Of a DNA stretch of 64,000 nucleotides, positions 1-8,496 are shown piece by piece. Source of the stretch: an uncultured Methanomassiliicoccus sp. (lineage in GTDB: Archaea; Thermoplasmatota; Thermoplasmata; Methanomassiliicoccales; Methanomassiliicoccaceae). The notes beneath the pieces were generated by a model. The model saw only the letters and a list, made by a program, of their open reading frames with translations. It did no database searches and was not told the DNA's origin. The stretch is from positions 124,001-188,000 of the forward strand of contig CALUEU010000002.1 in assembly GCA_944319735.1 (NCBI GenBank), read 5' to 3'. Position 1 is the stretch's first letter; every line of letters begins with the position of its first letter. A program made the position numbers and the translations under genes.

Positions 1-38
1 TTTTAAAGCCAGGGACTTTCAGTCCCGGCGGGCTGAAT

Positions 39-47
39 CTATAAATA
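39..47 (+). promoter_or_regulatory. TATA box of the riboflavin kinase gene
   Basis: The stretch CTATAAATA is a good archaeal TATA box. Transcription would begin about 25 nt downstream, near position 66-70. That lies after the first possible ATG (59) and before the ATG at 89, so the site decides the start of the following gene. Confidence 0.55.
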
Positions 48-88
48 ATCTATAGCGAATGTTACTGCAAATCTTTCAGAGGTTCTTT

Positions 89-748
89 ATGAATGAGAAA
101 TTCTCGATTGCTCTTAGGCGCATAGCTGTGATGGGCGGTATGACTGATTATGTTTCCATGTCCTCCAGGGAGTTTGGAAAAGATCTTGGCATAAGTCAGC
201 AGTCTGCTTCAAAGAGGATTTTGGAGCTGCTTGAGGAAAACCTCATTGAAAGGGATCTTGGGGCTAGAAAGCAGAGGATCAAAATTACTCCGCTGGGAAT
301 AGAAGCCTTAAGACAGGAATACTCTGAGTATCAGATGATCTTTGATTCTAAGAACAGTATCACAATTACCGGAACTCTTGTAACCGGCATGGGGGAAGGC
401 CAGTATTATGTCAATCAGCCTGGATACCGCAGCCAGTTTGAAGAAAAATTAGGTTATGTGCCTTTTGATGGAACCCTGAACTTAAAGATAGGACAGAAAG
501 ATCTTCCCAAAATAGAAATAATGCGCAGAAGCAGGAGCGTCGTTGTTGAGGGATTCCAGCATGAAGGCAGGACATTTGGAGATGTAAAGTGCTACCCTGC
601 AACCATCAGGAACCTTGAATGTGCTGTTACGATTCCATCACGTTCTCATTATACAGATACGCTGGAAATCTTATGCAAATATAATCTGAGACATACGCTG
701 GGGATATCCGACGGAGATCAAGTGGATATCCACATCAGCGTAGAATGA
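89..748 (+). CDS. ribK: CTP-dependent riboflavin kinase with N-terminal HTH
   Basis: Archaeal riboflavin kinase makes FMN from riboflavin using CTP rather than ATP. From this start the protein is 219 aa. Residues about 1-85 form a winged-helix domain (SQQSASKRILELLEE recognition region) and the rest is the RibK barrel (DUF120) with the motif GTLVTGMGEGQYY and the PFDGTLN segment. An ATG at 59 is also in frame, but it lies before the expected transcript start, while ATG 89 has an AGAGGT Shine-Dalgarno 8 nt upstream. The gene is convergent with purQ, with only 5 nt between the stops. Fusions of an HTH to RibK are known in archaea and may make it a self- or flavin-sensing regulator; that role is inference. 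Confidence 0.9.
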   Translation: MNEKFSIALRRIAVMGGMTDYVSMSSREFGKDLGISQQSASKRILELLEENLIERDLGARKQRIKITPLGIEALRQEYSEYQMIFDSKNSITITGTLVTGMGEGQYYVNQPGYRSQFEEKLGYVPFDGTLNLKIGQKDLPKIEIMRRSRSVVVEGFQHEGRTFGDVKCYPATIRNLECAVTIPSRSHYTDTLEILCKYNLRHTLGISDGDQVDIHISVE

Positions 749-753
749 AAAGT

Positions 754-1590
754 TTAGAAGGATTTTTTCACATTGTCTAGGACAGACTGGAAGATTGCTC
801 TGCCGTCTCCTGCTCCATCTGGACATTCTTTTGATCTTGTCCAGTCAGGATGCTGGAGCCTGAACATTACCCGCTCAGGATGAGGCATCAGGCCGAGCAC
901 GTTTCCTCCCTCGTTGCATATGCCTGCAATCTGTGAGATTGAACCGTTCGGACACCAGGGGTATGAGATTTCATCTTCATTTGGATTGACGTATCTGAAC
1001 ACAATCTGATCGTTTTCTTCCAGCTTCTCCAGGTATTTATTCTGCAGATCTGACGGGAACTTCAGATTGCCTTCTGCGTGTGCAGAGGGAATCATCAGCA
1101 CCTTTCCAAAGGGAACCTGAGAAGTGAAGAGACATTTTCCTTTGTTGTCATGTCTCAGAAATGTTGGACGGCACTCAAATCTGGCAGAATCATTGGTGTA
1201 TAGCGCAGATTGCGGAAACTCGCTCATTGTCTGCCCCATAGCCGGCAGAAGCCCCAGTTCAACTAAAATCTGGAATCCGTTGCAGATTCCCAATACAGGT
1301 TTTCCGGCTTCCACGAACTTTTTAAGATCTCCTGCCAACGCAGACTTCATCCTTGCTGCAAAGATCGCTCCGGCTCTGACATAATCTCCGGCAGAGAAGC
1401 CTCCTGGAAACGCCAAGACATGATAGTCTTCAAGCTTGCGCCTCATCGCCGGCGAGACGTCTGATGTGAGCTGCTTGAGATGGATCGTTTCTGCAGATGC
1501 GCCCAGCATTCTGAAGGCCTCATTGGTTTCATCTTCGCAGTTGGTGCCTTCTATTCTCAGTACGCAGACTTTGATGTCTTTTGTATCCAT
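754..1590 (-). CDS. purQ: Phosphoribosylformylglycinamidine synthase, glutaminase subunit
   Basis: PurQ hydrolyses glutamine and passes ammonia to PurL for the FGAR to FGAM step of purine synthesis. It is a class I glutamine amidotransferase with the nucleophile elbow GICNGFQ and the C-terminal catalytic PHPERV. A longer reading frame starts at 1614, inside purL. I prefer ATG 1590, 5 nt after the purL stop, because the GGGGTGA at the purL end forms its Shine-Dalgarno. It is the last gene of the purS-purL-purQ run, and its stop faces ribK. At 278 aa it is on the long side for PurQ, as expected for the form that works with small PurL plus PurS. Confidence 0.93.
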   Translation of the reverse strand: MDTKDIKVCVLRIEGTNCEDETNEAFRMLGASAETIHLKQLTSDVSPAMRRKLEDYHVLAFPGGFSAGDYVRAGAIFAARMKSALAGDLKKFVEAGKPVLGICNGFQILVELGLLPAMGQTMSEFPQSALYTNDSARFECRPTFLRHDNKGKCLFTSQVPFGKVLMIPSAHAEGNLKFPSDLQNKYLEKLEENDQIVFRYVNPNEDEISYPWCPNGSISQIAGICNEGGNVLGLMPHPERVMFRLQHPDWTRSKECPDGAGDGRAIFQSVLDNVKKSF

Positions 1591-1595
1591 CTTAA

Positions 1596-3920
1596 TCACC
1601 CCATTATGTCCCATAAAGGTTTAGACCAGGCATCCCTGGCACTTTCCACAGAGATACTGATTTCCTTACCGAATGTGATCTTATCACCTTTGAGCTCTCC
1701 TATTTTTTGTGCTCTGCTTCCGGCAAGCTCTTTCCACTTTGATTCCTGATTCGCATCTATTTCAAGAATGAACCTTGAGTTTGATTCAGAGAATAAGGAA
1801 ACTTCAGCAGGCAGATTCTCAGGCAGTGTTCCTTCAAATCCCACATTGCCGCCGATGCACATTTCTGACACAGCCACTGCAACTCCTCCGTCTGAGCAGT
1901 CGTGGCAGCTCTTTACGATTCCTTCACTGATTGCTTTCAGCACAATGTCTGAATTCGCCGACAGCTCTTGCGGGTCAGAGTCAGGAACATCGCCGCCTTC
2001 TCCCCCGAACTTGCGCCAGAGAAGAGAGGCACCCATCTCATCTTTTGTCTGTCCAACCAGATAAACTGGATTGCCTTCCTCTTTGAAGTCTGTAGTCACA
2101 CACTTCCTGATGTCTTCCACAATGCCTACGCCGAGAATAGTCGGTGCCGGCAGCACAGAGCCGTATGTGGTTTCGTTATAGAATGAAACATTTCCTGAAG
2201 GAACAGCCAGATCCAGAGCTTTTGCCATGTCGCCTATGCCTTTGAGAGCTTCACGGAACTCATAGAGCTTTTCCGGCTTTTCTGGATTTCCGAAATTAAG
2301 GCAGTCTGTGAGGGCATGAGGCCTTCCTCCTACCGCTACAATGTTACGGAATGTTTCATCTATGGAGGATTTGCCGCCTTTGAGCGGGTCGAGGCCGGTG
2401 AACCAGGGATTGACGCCGATCGCTATTGCCAGTCCGCGGCAGCTTCCGGGCAATGGTCTGATAACAGTCGCATCTGCCGGTCCCGGGTGGGATACGTCTC
2501 CCTGCAGAGGCTTGATGACTGTATTTCCCCTTACTTCATGATCATACTGTCTGATAACCCAGTCTTTAGAAGCAATGTTAGGGTCAGACAGTAAAGAGAG
2601 AAGCACGCTGCCCAGGTCTCCGGGAATCTGCGGCTTCTTTACCGCCGTTTTTGGAATGTCCTCAGCTTCTGCACATGGGCGGCAGTATTCAGGACCCTTA
2701 GTGAGAAAGTCTAGATCTAATTCGTAAATAATTTCATTTTTGTAATAAAGTGTGACCTTCTGCTCATCAACTACTTCACCGATTACTACAGCCGGAACGT
2801 CCCACATTTTGAAGATGTCCAAGATGGCATCCACATTTTCTTTTGGAGCGGCTAACATCATACGCTCCTGAGACTCTGAGACCCAGATTTCCCAGGGAGC
2901 CAGTCCTTCTTCCTTAAGATGCACTGCATCTACCTGCACAACTGCTCCGCATCCTCCTGCCAAGGCGATCTCTCCTACCACGCAGGAAAGTCCTCCCCCG
3001 CCGAGATCTTTTATTCCTGAAAGCAGGCCTTTGTCATTGGCTTCCAGGCAGGCGTGGATCGTGGGCTCTTTCATAATCGGGTCACCGAGCTGCACTGCAC
3101 CTCTGGATTCATCTTCCGACCTCTCATGAAGTTCTGCCGAAGCGAAGTTAACTCCATGAATTCCGTCGCGTCCGGTCTTTCCGCCGACCAGGATAAGTAC
3201 GTCTCCCACTCCTTTGACTGAGTTATTCAGCAGCTTGTCTTTTCTCAGGAAACCGATACATCCCACATTAACAAGGCAGTTTCCTGTGTATGACTTATCA
3301 AAGAACAGTCCCCCTGCCACTGTGGGAATGCCGATCCTGTTGCCGTAATCCCTTATTCCTCCTACAACTCCTTTAATCAGATACTTGGGGAGCTTTGTTC
3401 CTGCGGGAACTTCTTTTAAGTCAGGTTCTCCGAAGAACAGCGGATCTACAAGGGCAATCGGCTGGGCACCCATGGCCAGAACATCTCTGACGATACCGCC
3501 TATGCCGGTGGCTGCGCCTCCATATGGTTCAATTGCAGACGGATGATTGTGGCTCTCTATCCTCAGACAGTAAGCATAATCATCATCAAAATCCATTACT
3601 CCAGCATCTCCTTTTGAAAGAACGCCGGTAGTAGGTGTGTTAAAAATATTCTCGCGCAGAAATACTTTTGAAGATTTATAACAACAGTGTTCGCTCCAGG
3701 CCTGTGCGATGGACTGGATCTCAACATCTGTCGGCATTCTATTTTTAGACTGGAAGTAATCTCTGACATCCTTCATCTCCTGCAGGCTCAGGTTGAGTCC
3801 CAGTTTTGATGAGATTTCTTTCAGTTCTTCGTCTGATGCTGAGAATATATCAATATCGTAAAGCGAGAAGGGAACATCCCGTTTCTTTGCCAATTTCAAA
3901 TCGAGCATTGAATCCCTCAT
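1596..3920 (-). CDS. purL: Phosphoribosylformylglycinamidine synthase, large subunit
   Basis: Small-type PurL (774 aa) is the ATP-dependent synthetase part of the PurSLQ complex. The early segment around SEHCCYKSS and the HNHPSAIEPYGGAATG motif carry the family's catalytic histidine and ATP-binding signatures. Later glycine-rich blocks (KDLGGGGLS, DCSDGGVAV) are the metal and ATP sites of the two AIRS-like halves. Its ATG overlaps the purS stop as ATGA, which points to coupled translation, and purQ follows 5 nt later. Nothing is missing relative to the family. Confidence 0.95.
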   Translation of the reverse strand: MRDSMLDLKLAKKRDVPFSLYDIDIFSASDEELKEISSKLGLNLSLQEMKDVRDYFQSKNRMPTDVEIQSIAQAWSEHCCYKSSKVFLRENIFNTPTTGVLSKGDAGVMDFDDDYAYCLRIESHNHPSAIEPYGGAATGIGGIVRDVLAMGAQPIALVDPLFFGEPDLKEVPAGTKLPKYLIKGVVGGIRDYGNRIGIPTVAGGLFFDKSYTGNCLVNVGCIGFLRKDKLLNNSVKGVGDVLILVGGKTGRDGIHGVNFASAELHERSEDESRGAVQLGDPIMKEPTIHACLEANDKGLLSGIKDLGGGGLSCVVGEIALAGGCGAVVQVDAVHLKEEGLAPWEIWVSESQERMMLAAPKENVDAILDIFKMWDVPAVVIGEVVDEQKVTLYYKNEIIYELDLDFLTKGPEYCRPCAEAEDIPKTAVKKPQIPGDLGSVLLSLLSDPNIASKDWVIRQYDHEVRGNTVIKPLQGDVSHPGPADATVIRPLPGSCRGLAIAIGVNPWFTGLDPLKGGKSSIDETFRNIVAVGGRPHALTDCLNFGNPEKPEKLYEFREALKGIGDMAKALDLAVPSGNVSFYNETTYGSVLPAPTILGVGIVEDIRKCVTTDFKEEGNPVYLVGQTKDEMGASLLWRKFGGEGGDVPDSDPQELSANSDIVLKAISEGIVKSCHDCSDGGVAVAVSEMCIGGNVGFEGTLPENLPAEVSLFSESNSRFILEIDANQESKWKELAGSRAQKIGELKGDKITFGKEISISVESARDAWSKPLWDIMG

Positions 3921-4156
3921 TTGAGCTCAATCTTGTATGATTGGATCACAGGGTTGGCAAGGAGCTTTCTAGACATCTCCTCGCAGGCTGCAAGGGCCTC
4001 TTCGGCACCCATATCCAGCTCTATAGAGAACATTTTGACCGTTTTAACTCCCAGGATGCCTTTGAATCCCAGAAGCTCTAACGCTTTCTTGGTGTTGGCT
4101 CCTTCCGGATCGGCTACCCCTTTTTTCAATTCGATTCTGATCTCTGCATTAACCAT
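3917..4156 (-). CDS. purS: PurS subunit of FGAM synthase
   Basis: PurS is the small dimeric scaffold that bridges PurL and PurQ. The 79-aa protein has the expected pattern: an opening beta strand (AEIRIELKKGVADPEG), the segment ALELLGFKGILGVKTVKMF, and a final KLLANPVIQSYKIEL. Upstream in-frame codons exist (a TTG at 4177), but ATG 4156 gives the usual family N-terminus. The stop overlaps purL by four bases. The gene opens the purine operon; trmI lies 47 nt upstream on the same strand. Confidence 0.92.
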   Translation of the reverse strand: MVNAEIRIELKKGVADPEGANTKKALELLGFKGILGVKTVKMFSIELDMGAEEALAACEEMSRKLLANPVIQSYKIELK

Positions 4157-4202
4157 GATTAGTACCGTGGGAGGCAACGCACTCCATGTAATTTAACTTG
4201 CT

Positions 4203-4967
4203 CTAATCTCTCGATGGTTTTCTTGCAAAAATCAAGTATCCTGTGTGTCCGAGATTCTCAAAAGACGGCCTTACTCCTCCGGGATGTACTTCCATTCTTC
4301 TTTGAATGTTTTCCAGTGCATCAATTTCGATGTAGTTTCTGTCCTGAAGGCCGTGAACGACATCTGCCAGCTGGTTTGTGTTCGGTACATAGGCGGAAAT
4401 TCTTCCTCCAGGCCTCAGGAACGTTTCGATGTTATCCAGAGCCAGCTGCGGATCCGGCATATCCAGTGATACTGCATCTGCTTCCACACCGGGATTGTCC
4501 TTTCTGATGTCTCCGATCTTAACATCCCAGTAATCCTGCAGCCCTGCCCTCTTGATGTTCTTCTCTGCTCCTCTGGCAAACTCTTCCCTGAATTCCATGG
4601 AGACTACTTTTCCAGTCGGCATTACTGAATTAATTAAAGCCATTGTCAATGCTCCGGAACCTACGCCTGCCTCTACAACTGTCTCTCCTGCCCTCAATCC
4701 TAAACGGAAAACTATCGTAGCAGCATCCTTCGGAGTTATGATCTGCGGACCTCTTTCCAATGACTGCATGAGGTCTGCAATCATGGGCTTGAGGGCGGTG
4801 AAAGTCTTGCCGGCAATCGACAGGGCATAGCCGTCCTCTTTACCGATGATTTTTGATGAATCGACTACACCTAATCCCTGGACGCGCACCATGCCGTTGC
4901 CCAGAGTCAGCCAATGACGGTAACCTTTCGAGTCTAACAGATAAATTAAATCCCCTTCAAGGAGCAT
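4203..4967 (-). CDS. trmI: tRNA (adenine-N1)-methyltransferase, TrmI family
   Basis: TrmI methylates N1 of adenine 57/58 in the tRNA T-loop using S-adenosylmethionine. The 254-aa protein has an N-terminal beta domain (about 1-75), then a Rossmann methyltransferase with the SAM motif VVEAGVGSGALTMALI and the DMPDP catalytic motif. The C-terminal EVHPGGVRPSFENLGHTGYL is typical of the family. A TATA-like GTTAAAATAC just upstream suggests a nearly leaderless transcript. The gene ends in TAG; reading through would add only about 17 residues before a TAA. It may be cotranscribed with purSLQ. Confidence 0.93.
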   Translation of the reverse strand: MLLEGDLIYLLDSKGYRHWLTLGNGMVRVQGLGVVDSSKIIGKEDGYALSIAGKTFTALKPMIADLMQSLERGPQIITPKDAATIVFRLGLRAGETVVEAGVGSGALTMALINSVMPTGKVVSMEFREEFARGAEKNIKRAGLQDYWDVKIGDIRKDNPGVEADAVSLDMPDPQLALDNIETFLRPGGRISAYVPNTNQLADVVHGLQDRNYIEIDALENIQRRMEVHPGGVRPSFENLGHTGYLIFARKPSRD

Positions 4968-5143
4968 AGTGCAGAATAAGAATGCAGTATTTTAACTATT
5001 GATGTTAAGAAGTTGAGATTTCTCTGTTTTCAGCTCCTGCATCTAATTAGCTGCATCAGACATTCTGCCACCATTACTAAGCTCCCAATTTTTCAAAAAC
5101 CGCATAATAAATGTTTAATAGGTCTGCGTTATTGGACATTAAG

Positions 5144-5359
5144 ATGGCAGATTCAGACTTTCCTCACAAAGCCATAAGGATATTCTCCTTCATACTGATA
5201 ATATTGGCACTGGCCATATACATCGGCTGGGGAGTTGCCTATGGAAGCTGGAATATATTCAGTGCAGAGTACATTCCAATCTATTCAATGATGATCATTT
5301 TAATCCTGCTCGGAATTTGCGGACTTCTTCTCACAAAGAACAAATCTGCATCCGAATGA
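5144..5359 (+). CDS. Small two-helix membrane protein
   Basis: Not recognised. From ATG 5144 the product is 71 aa with two hydrophobic helices: IFSFILIILALAIYIGWGVAY (about 13-33) and YSMMIILILLGICGLLLT (about 45-62). It has a charged N-terminus (MADSDFPHKA) and a short polar tail (KNKSASE). A longer frame begins at 5111, but the TATA-like sequence near 5104-5112 would put the transcript start close to 5130, which favours 5144. It stands alone, divergent from trmI. No function can be assigned. Confidence 0.6.
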   Translation: MADSDFPHKAIRIFSFILIILALAIYIGWGVAYGSWNIFSAEYIPIYSMMIILILLGICGLLLTKNKSASE

Positions 5360-5484
5360 ATTACTTAGTTTATCCATCTGGATAAACATTTTTTTATAAT
5401 TTTTCTGTTTATGTAAATATTCTTTTACAATATACTCCAGACTAATAATTGTATACAATAAATACAATCAAAAAATGCCCGATT

Positions 5485-5735
5485 GGAGAAGCCAAGCTCA
5501 ATGAAGGTAGTTTGGCAGATCTCTCATTGGGCTTGGATCCGTGTTGGGTAGAGGGTGAAAGGGCTGATTTCAGCCAAATTAACTCGTTTCCCGCGTGGAT
5601 TCAGAGTTGAAATAACAATAGGCAAATTGTCTATTGTTATCGACTGGTCGTAAGACCAGTAGTGTGGTTCACTTTACGAACCCCGTCCTATTACGAGGGC
5701 GGTCACCTTTACCTTAGCTTCCTTATCGCTTTCTG
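5485..5735 (+). ncRNA. Candidate structured non-coding RNA
   Basis: This stretch has no convincing ORF but holds a run of hairpins: a 13-bp stem 5492-5504/5524-5536, GGCTG/CAGCC at 5562-5575, a 10-bp stem 5612-5621/5631-5640, a 7-bp stem with a GTAA tetraloop at 5643-5660, and GGTTC/GAACC at 5666-5682. The 3' GCTTCC (5717-5722) can pair back to the 5' GGAGAAGC. A TATA-like ATAAATAC at about 5457-5464 would start a transcript near 5485. I could not match RNase P, SRP or tRNA signatures. The strand is set by the TATA-like box only. Confidence 0.45.
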
Positions 5736-5867
5736 TGTTTATAAGATTTAGTTAGAAAAGTACTCTGTTGCATAACTGGATAGCTTCTCAATCACATTTT
5801 CATTTTAAATAATTGTTACTCTTTGAATTTTTATATGGATTTACATTTTGTACTATGGTGATATTAA

Positions 5868-6857
5868 ATGACGCATGTAGATCTCATTGCAACTGACTTT
5901 TCTCTGCCGACCAAAGTTACTTTGGTCGATCCAGAGATCAACAACGGTGAACCGTTTGAATATCGCACAGATAACTCCAGATACGGTTTCAATGCATATC
6001 TGGTTGAAGAAGGAGAATGTTTAGAGTTCGATGCCCTTTCAAATCTGCCGCCGATTCTTCCTAAAAACATCTACGTATTTGAGGGACCTAGCGGCCATTT
6101 TCATGAGGAGTATGATTCGAAAGAATATGTTGAAAAAGCCAGACTGGAGCTGAAAAAACTCAGAGCATTCCTCAGGCATGTTGTTAATACCATGGGTGAA
6201 GTGTGCATCGTTTGTCAGTCTTTATCTGCCAGTTTACTCTGCGCTGAAAACATTGACTCGGTAACGATGTGCGCAGATGATTTAGATTTTGATGGAGAGT
6301 CGTTCAGTCTTAGAGATATAACTCTCCATCGTTTTGTCAAGCGGGAAGACGCGCCGGTGCCGGTATTCAAAGGCAATGTAAACAGAAGAAGCTGTGCCAA
6401 CTGCATAACGCTTTTAGCATGTCCTCAGCAACTTCCTGAAGGATATGCAGAAGATCATGACATGGGACGATGGGATTATCATGGCCAGACTGAATTGGAT
6501 TTGAATAAAGAAAATTTTGGTTTAGACGAAGATATTGAATATTTTGCCCCCGGTCTGTCTGATCTGGATAAGATTCTTCCGCCGCACATTTACATTTCAG
6601 GATCCAATCCCTCAATCTATCCGTGGGGAGATCCGGTAAGCAGGCAGTATAAGAGAAAGCATGTAGAAAAACTGATAGACTATCTGCAGTCAATCGTCGA
6701 TGATCAGGGAGAAGTCTGGTATATCAGACACTGGATGCCAGACAATCTCGCAAAAGCAGATTCAGTAGAAATAAGAACAATGAAAGTCAGTGATTTAGAT
6801 CTCAGCGGCGAAGTGTTTGAGTTTGAACTCGGTGTGCTCTATCATTTTGTGAGATAA
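5868..6857 (+). CDS. Unknown protein with internal duplication
   Basis: Not recognised. The 329-aa, acidic, soluble-looking protein contains two related halves, about residues 40-155 and 225-329. Both show ILPKNIYV / ILPPHIYI, then KEYVEKARLELKKL / KHVEKLIDYLQSI, then MGEVCIV / QGEVWYI, then DLDFDGESFSL / DLDLSGEVFEF, and end in HRFVK / YHFVR. A short linker holds a CANCITLLAC cluster. The start has GGTGATATTAA just upstream. It is monocistronic and followed by a hairpin terminator. The repeated structure suggests a fused dimer of a small domain; the function is unknown. Confidence 0.75.
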   Translation: MTHVDLIATDFSLPTKVTLVDPEINNGEPFEYRTDNSRYGFNAYLVEEGECLEFDALSNLPPILPKNIYVFEGPSGHFHEEYDSKEYVEKARLELKKLRAFLRHVVNTMGEVCIVCQSLSASLLCAENIDSVTMCADDLDFDGESFSLRDITLHRFVKREDAPVPVFKGNVNRRSCANCITLLACPQQLPEGYAEDHDMGRWDYHGQTELDLNKENFGLDEDIEYFAPGLSDLDKILPPHIYISGSNPSIYPWGDPVSRQYKRKHVEKLIDYLQSIVDDQGEVWYIRHWMPDNLAKADSVEIRTMKVSDLDLSGEVFEFELGVLYHFVR

Positions 6858-6875
6858 GTATAATAAGAGCAAAAC

Positions 6876-6921
6876 GGCGTTTGTTACTAGAAGATTGGCA
6901 GCAAACGTCTTAATTTTTTTA
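6876..6921 (+). terminator. Hairpin followed by a T-rich run
   Basis: GGCGTTTG at 6876-6883 pairs with CAAACGTC at 6902-6909 (one G-U), and TTAATTTTTTT follows at once. It sits about 20 nt after the stop of the 329-aa gene and would end its transcript. The rest of the 6922-7087 gap shows no gene. Confidence 0.5.
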
Positions 6922-7087
6922 AATCTGATGAGTATAGCCAAACTGCCCCACTGGCACATTAGTTTCCTTGTGTGTGGATGCTTTTCAACAAGAGGGTATT
7001 GTCAACTCACATCGTAAGGCATAATCAAAAACAATTGAAACAAGTTGATGAGATGTTCTGAAAGAAAAAAGAGGTTTGGGAAATGTT

Positions 7088-8494
7088 TTACATCGCCCTT
7101 GCAGAGTAGACCACGATGTCAGTGTCCTTGCCACAGCCAGCGCACTTACCGTGATATTCTTCATGAATATACGGAGTACCGAGAATCTTCAATCCGGTCT
7201 TTTCTTCGATGGCTTTTCCGCAGTTTTCATCACCGCACCAGCCGAAGCGCAGGATCATTTCCGGAGGATTTTCCAAATCGTCTACAGAGATAACGGATTC
7301 CTTCATTTTCTCCCAGGCTTTGGCATCCATCTCCTCAGCGATTTTATCTAATTCGCCTTTGACTAAGCCTACTACCTCAGAACGCTGGAAAGAACCCTTT
7401 TGACCGTCAAAGCGTCTGGCAAATGCCACCACGCCGTTTTTGATGTCCCTTTCGCCGAGTTCAAGACGCAGCGGAACTCCCTTAAGCTCCCATTTGAAGA
7501 ACTTGTTGCCGGGACGTTCGTCGCCGTCATCCAGCTCTACCCTGATTCCTGCAGCCTTGAGTTCATCGCGCAGAATGCAGGCCTGTTTCTCCACTTCCTC
7601 TACATTCCCTTTAGCCAATATGGGGATGATGACTACCTGGAACGGTGCAATTGCAGGCGGAAGAACCAAACCTTTGTCGTCTCCGTGAACTCCGATTACT
7701 GCACCCAACAGACGTTCAGACATTCCATATGTGGTCTGGTGGACATGCTTCAGCTCACCGTTCAGATCTTCATACTTGATGTCAAACGGCCTGGAGAAGT
7801 TCTCGTGATAATGGTGTATGGAACCAAGCTGCAGGGAGCGGCCTTTGATGAGAGTTGTGTCGATGCCTACAGTATAGTAAGCACCTGGGAACTTGTCCCA
7901 CTCTGTCCTTTTCAGAAGCATGTAAGGCATGCACAGTTTCTTAGCAAGTTTAGAAAGAATCTGAATGTCTTCTTCGATCTGCCTCTGCGCATCTTCCTCA
8001 TCTACATGGCAGGTATGCGACTCAAAGAAATGGATTTCCCTTACACGCATAAACGCCCTTGTCTGCTTTGTTTCATATCTGAAAGTATTCACCAGCTGGT
8101 AGATCTTCAGCGGCAGGTCTGAATGAGACCGGATCCACAGGGAAAACATCGGATACATGGCAGTCTCAGAGGTAGGACGCAGCACCAGCGGAATGTCTAA
8201 TTCGTTGTCTCCTGCCTTAGTGACCCAGTATACCTCGGCGTCAAATCCTTTGATATGCTCCTTTTCCTTCTGAAATTCAGTCTGAGGAATTAATAGAGGA
8301 AAACAGACTTCATCATGATTGGTAGCGTCCAGCTCTTCACGGATGAAAGAGTCGATATATCTCATGATCTTCCAGCCATATGCGGGCCAGACATTCATTC
8401 CCTTGATAGGATAACGTTTGTCAGTAAGACCTGCTTCCTCGACTATCTCGTTATACCATTCGCTGAAATTCTCATCCTTTTTGATGCTTGACAA
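7088..8494 (-). CDS. proS: Prolyl-tRNA synthetase, archaeal/eukaryotic type
   Basis: A class II synthetase that charges tRNA-Pro, 468 aa, without the bacterial editing insertion. The core has LVLRPTSETAMYPMF and FRYETKQTRAFMRVREIHFFE. The C-terminal extra domain carries a zinc site with CGDENCG and CAGCGKD. The start is TTG at 8494, not ATG; GAGG lies 8 nt upstream, inside the end of prs, and no better start is in frame. Two nucleotides separate it from the prs stop, so the pair is an operon. It ends in an A-M dipeptide, which is slightly unusual for a family that often ends in Tyr. Confidence 0.95.
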   Translation of the reverse strand: MSSIKKDENFSEWYNEIVEEAGLTDKRYPIKGMNVWPAYGWKIMRYIDSFIREELDATNHDEVCFPLLIPQTEFQKEKEHIKGFDAEVYWVTKAGDNELDIPLVLRPTSETAMYPMFSLWIRSHSDLPLKIYQLVNTFRYETKQTRAFMRVREIHFFESHTCHVDEEDAQRQIEEDIQILSKLAKKLCMPYMLLKRTEWDKFPGAYYTVGIDTTLIKGRSLQLGSIHHYHENFSRPFDIKYEDLNGELKHVHQTTYGMSERLLGAVIGVHGDDKGLVLPPAIAPFQVVIIPILAKGNVEEVEKQACILRDELKAAGIRVELDDGDERPGNKFFKWELKGVPLRLELGERDIKNGVVAFARRFDGQKGSFQRSEVVGLVKGELDKIAEEMDAKAWEKMKESVISVDDLENPPEMILRFGWCGDENCGKAIEEKTGLKILGTPYIHEEYHGKCAGCGKDTDIVVYSARAM

Positions 8495-8496
8495 AC

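Noticed and set aside
1591-1614. Upstream start for purQ
   Set aside because: It lies inside purL and lacks a ribosome site, while ATG 1590 has one and follows the purL stop.
5485-5735. RNase P RNA or SRP RNA
   Set aside because: The universally conserved segments of RNase P RNA and the SRP helix 8 motif are not present, so only a generic ncRNA call is kept.
7400-8122. 240-aa open frame opposite proS
   Set aside because: It lies wholly inside the well-supported prolyl-tRNA synthetase on the other strand and shows no family features or ribosome site.
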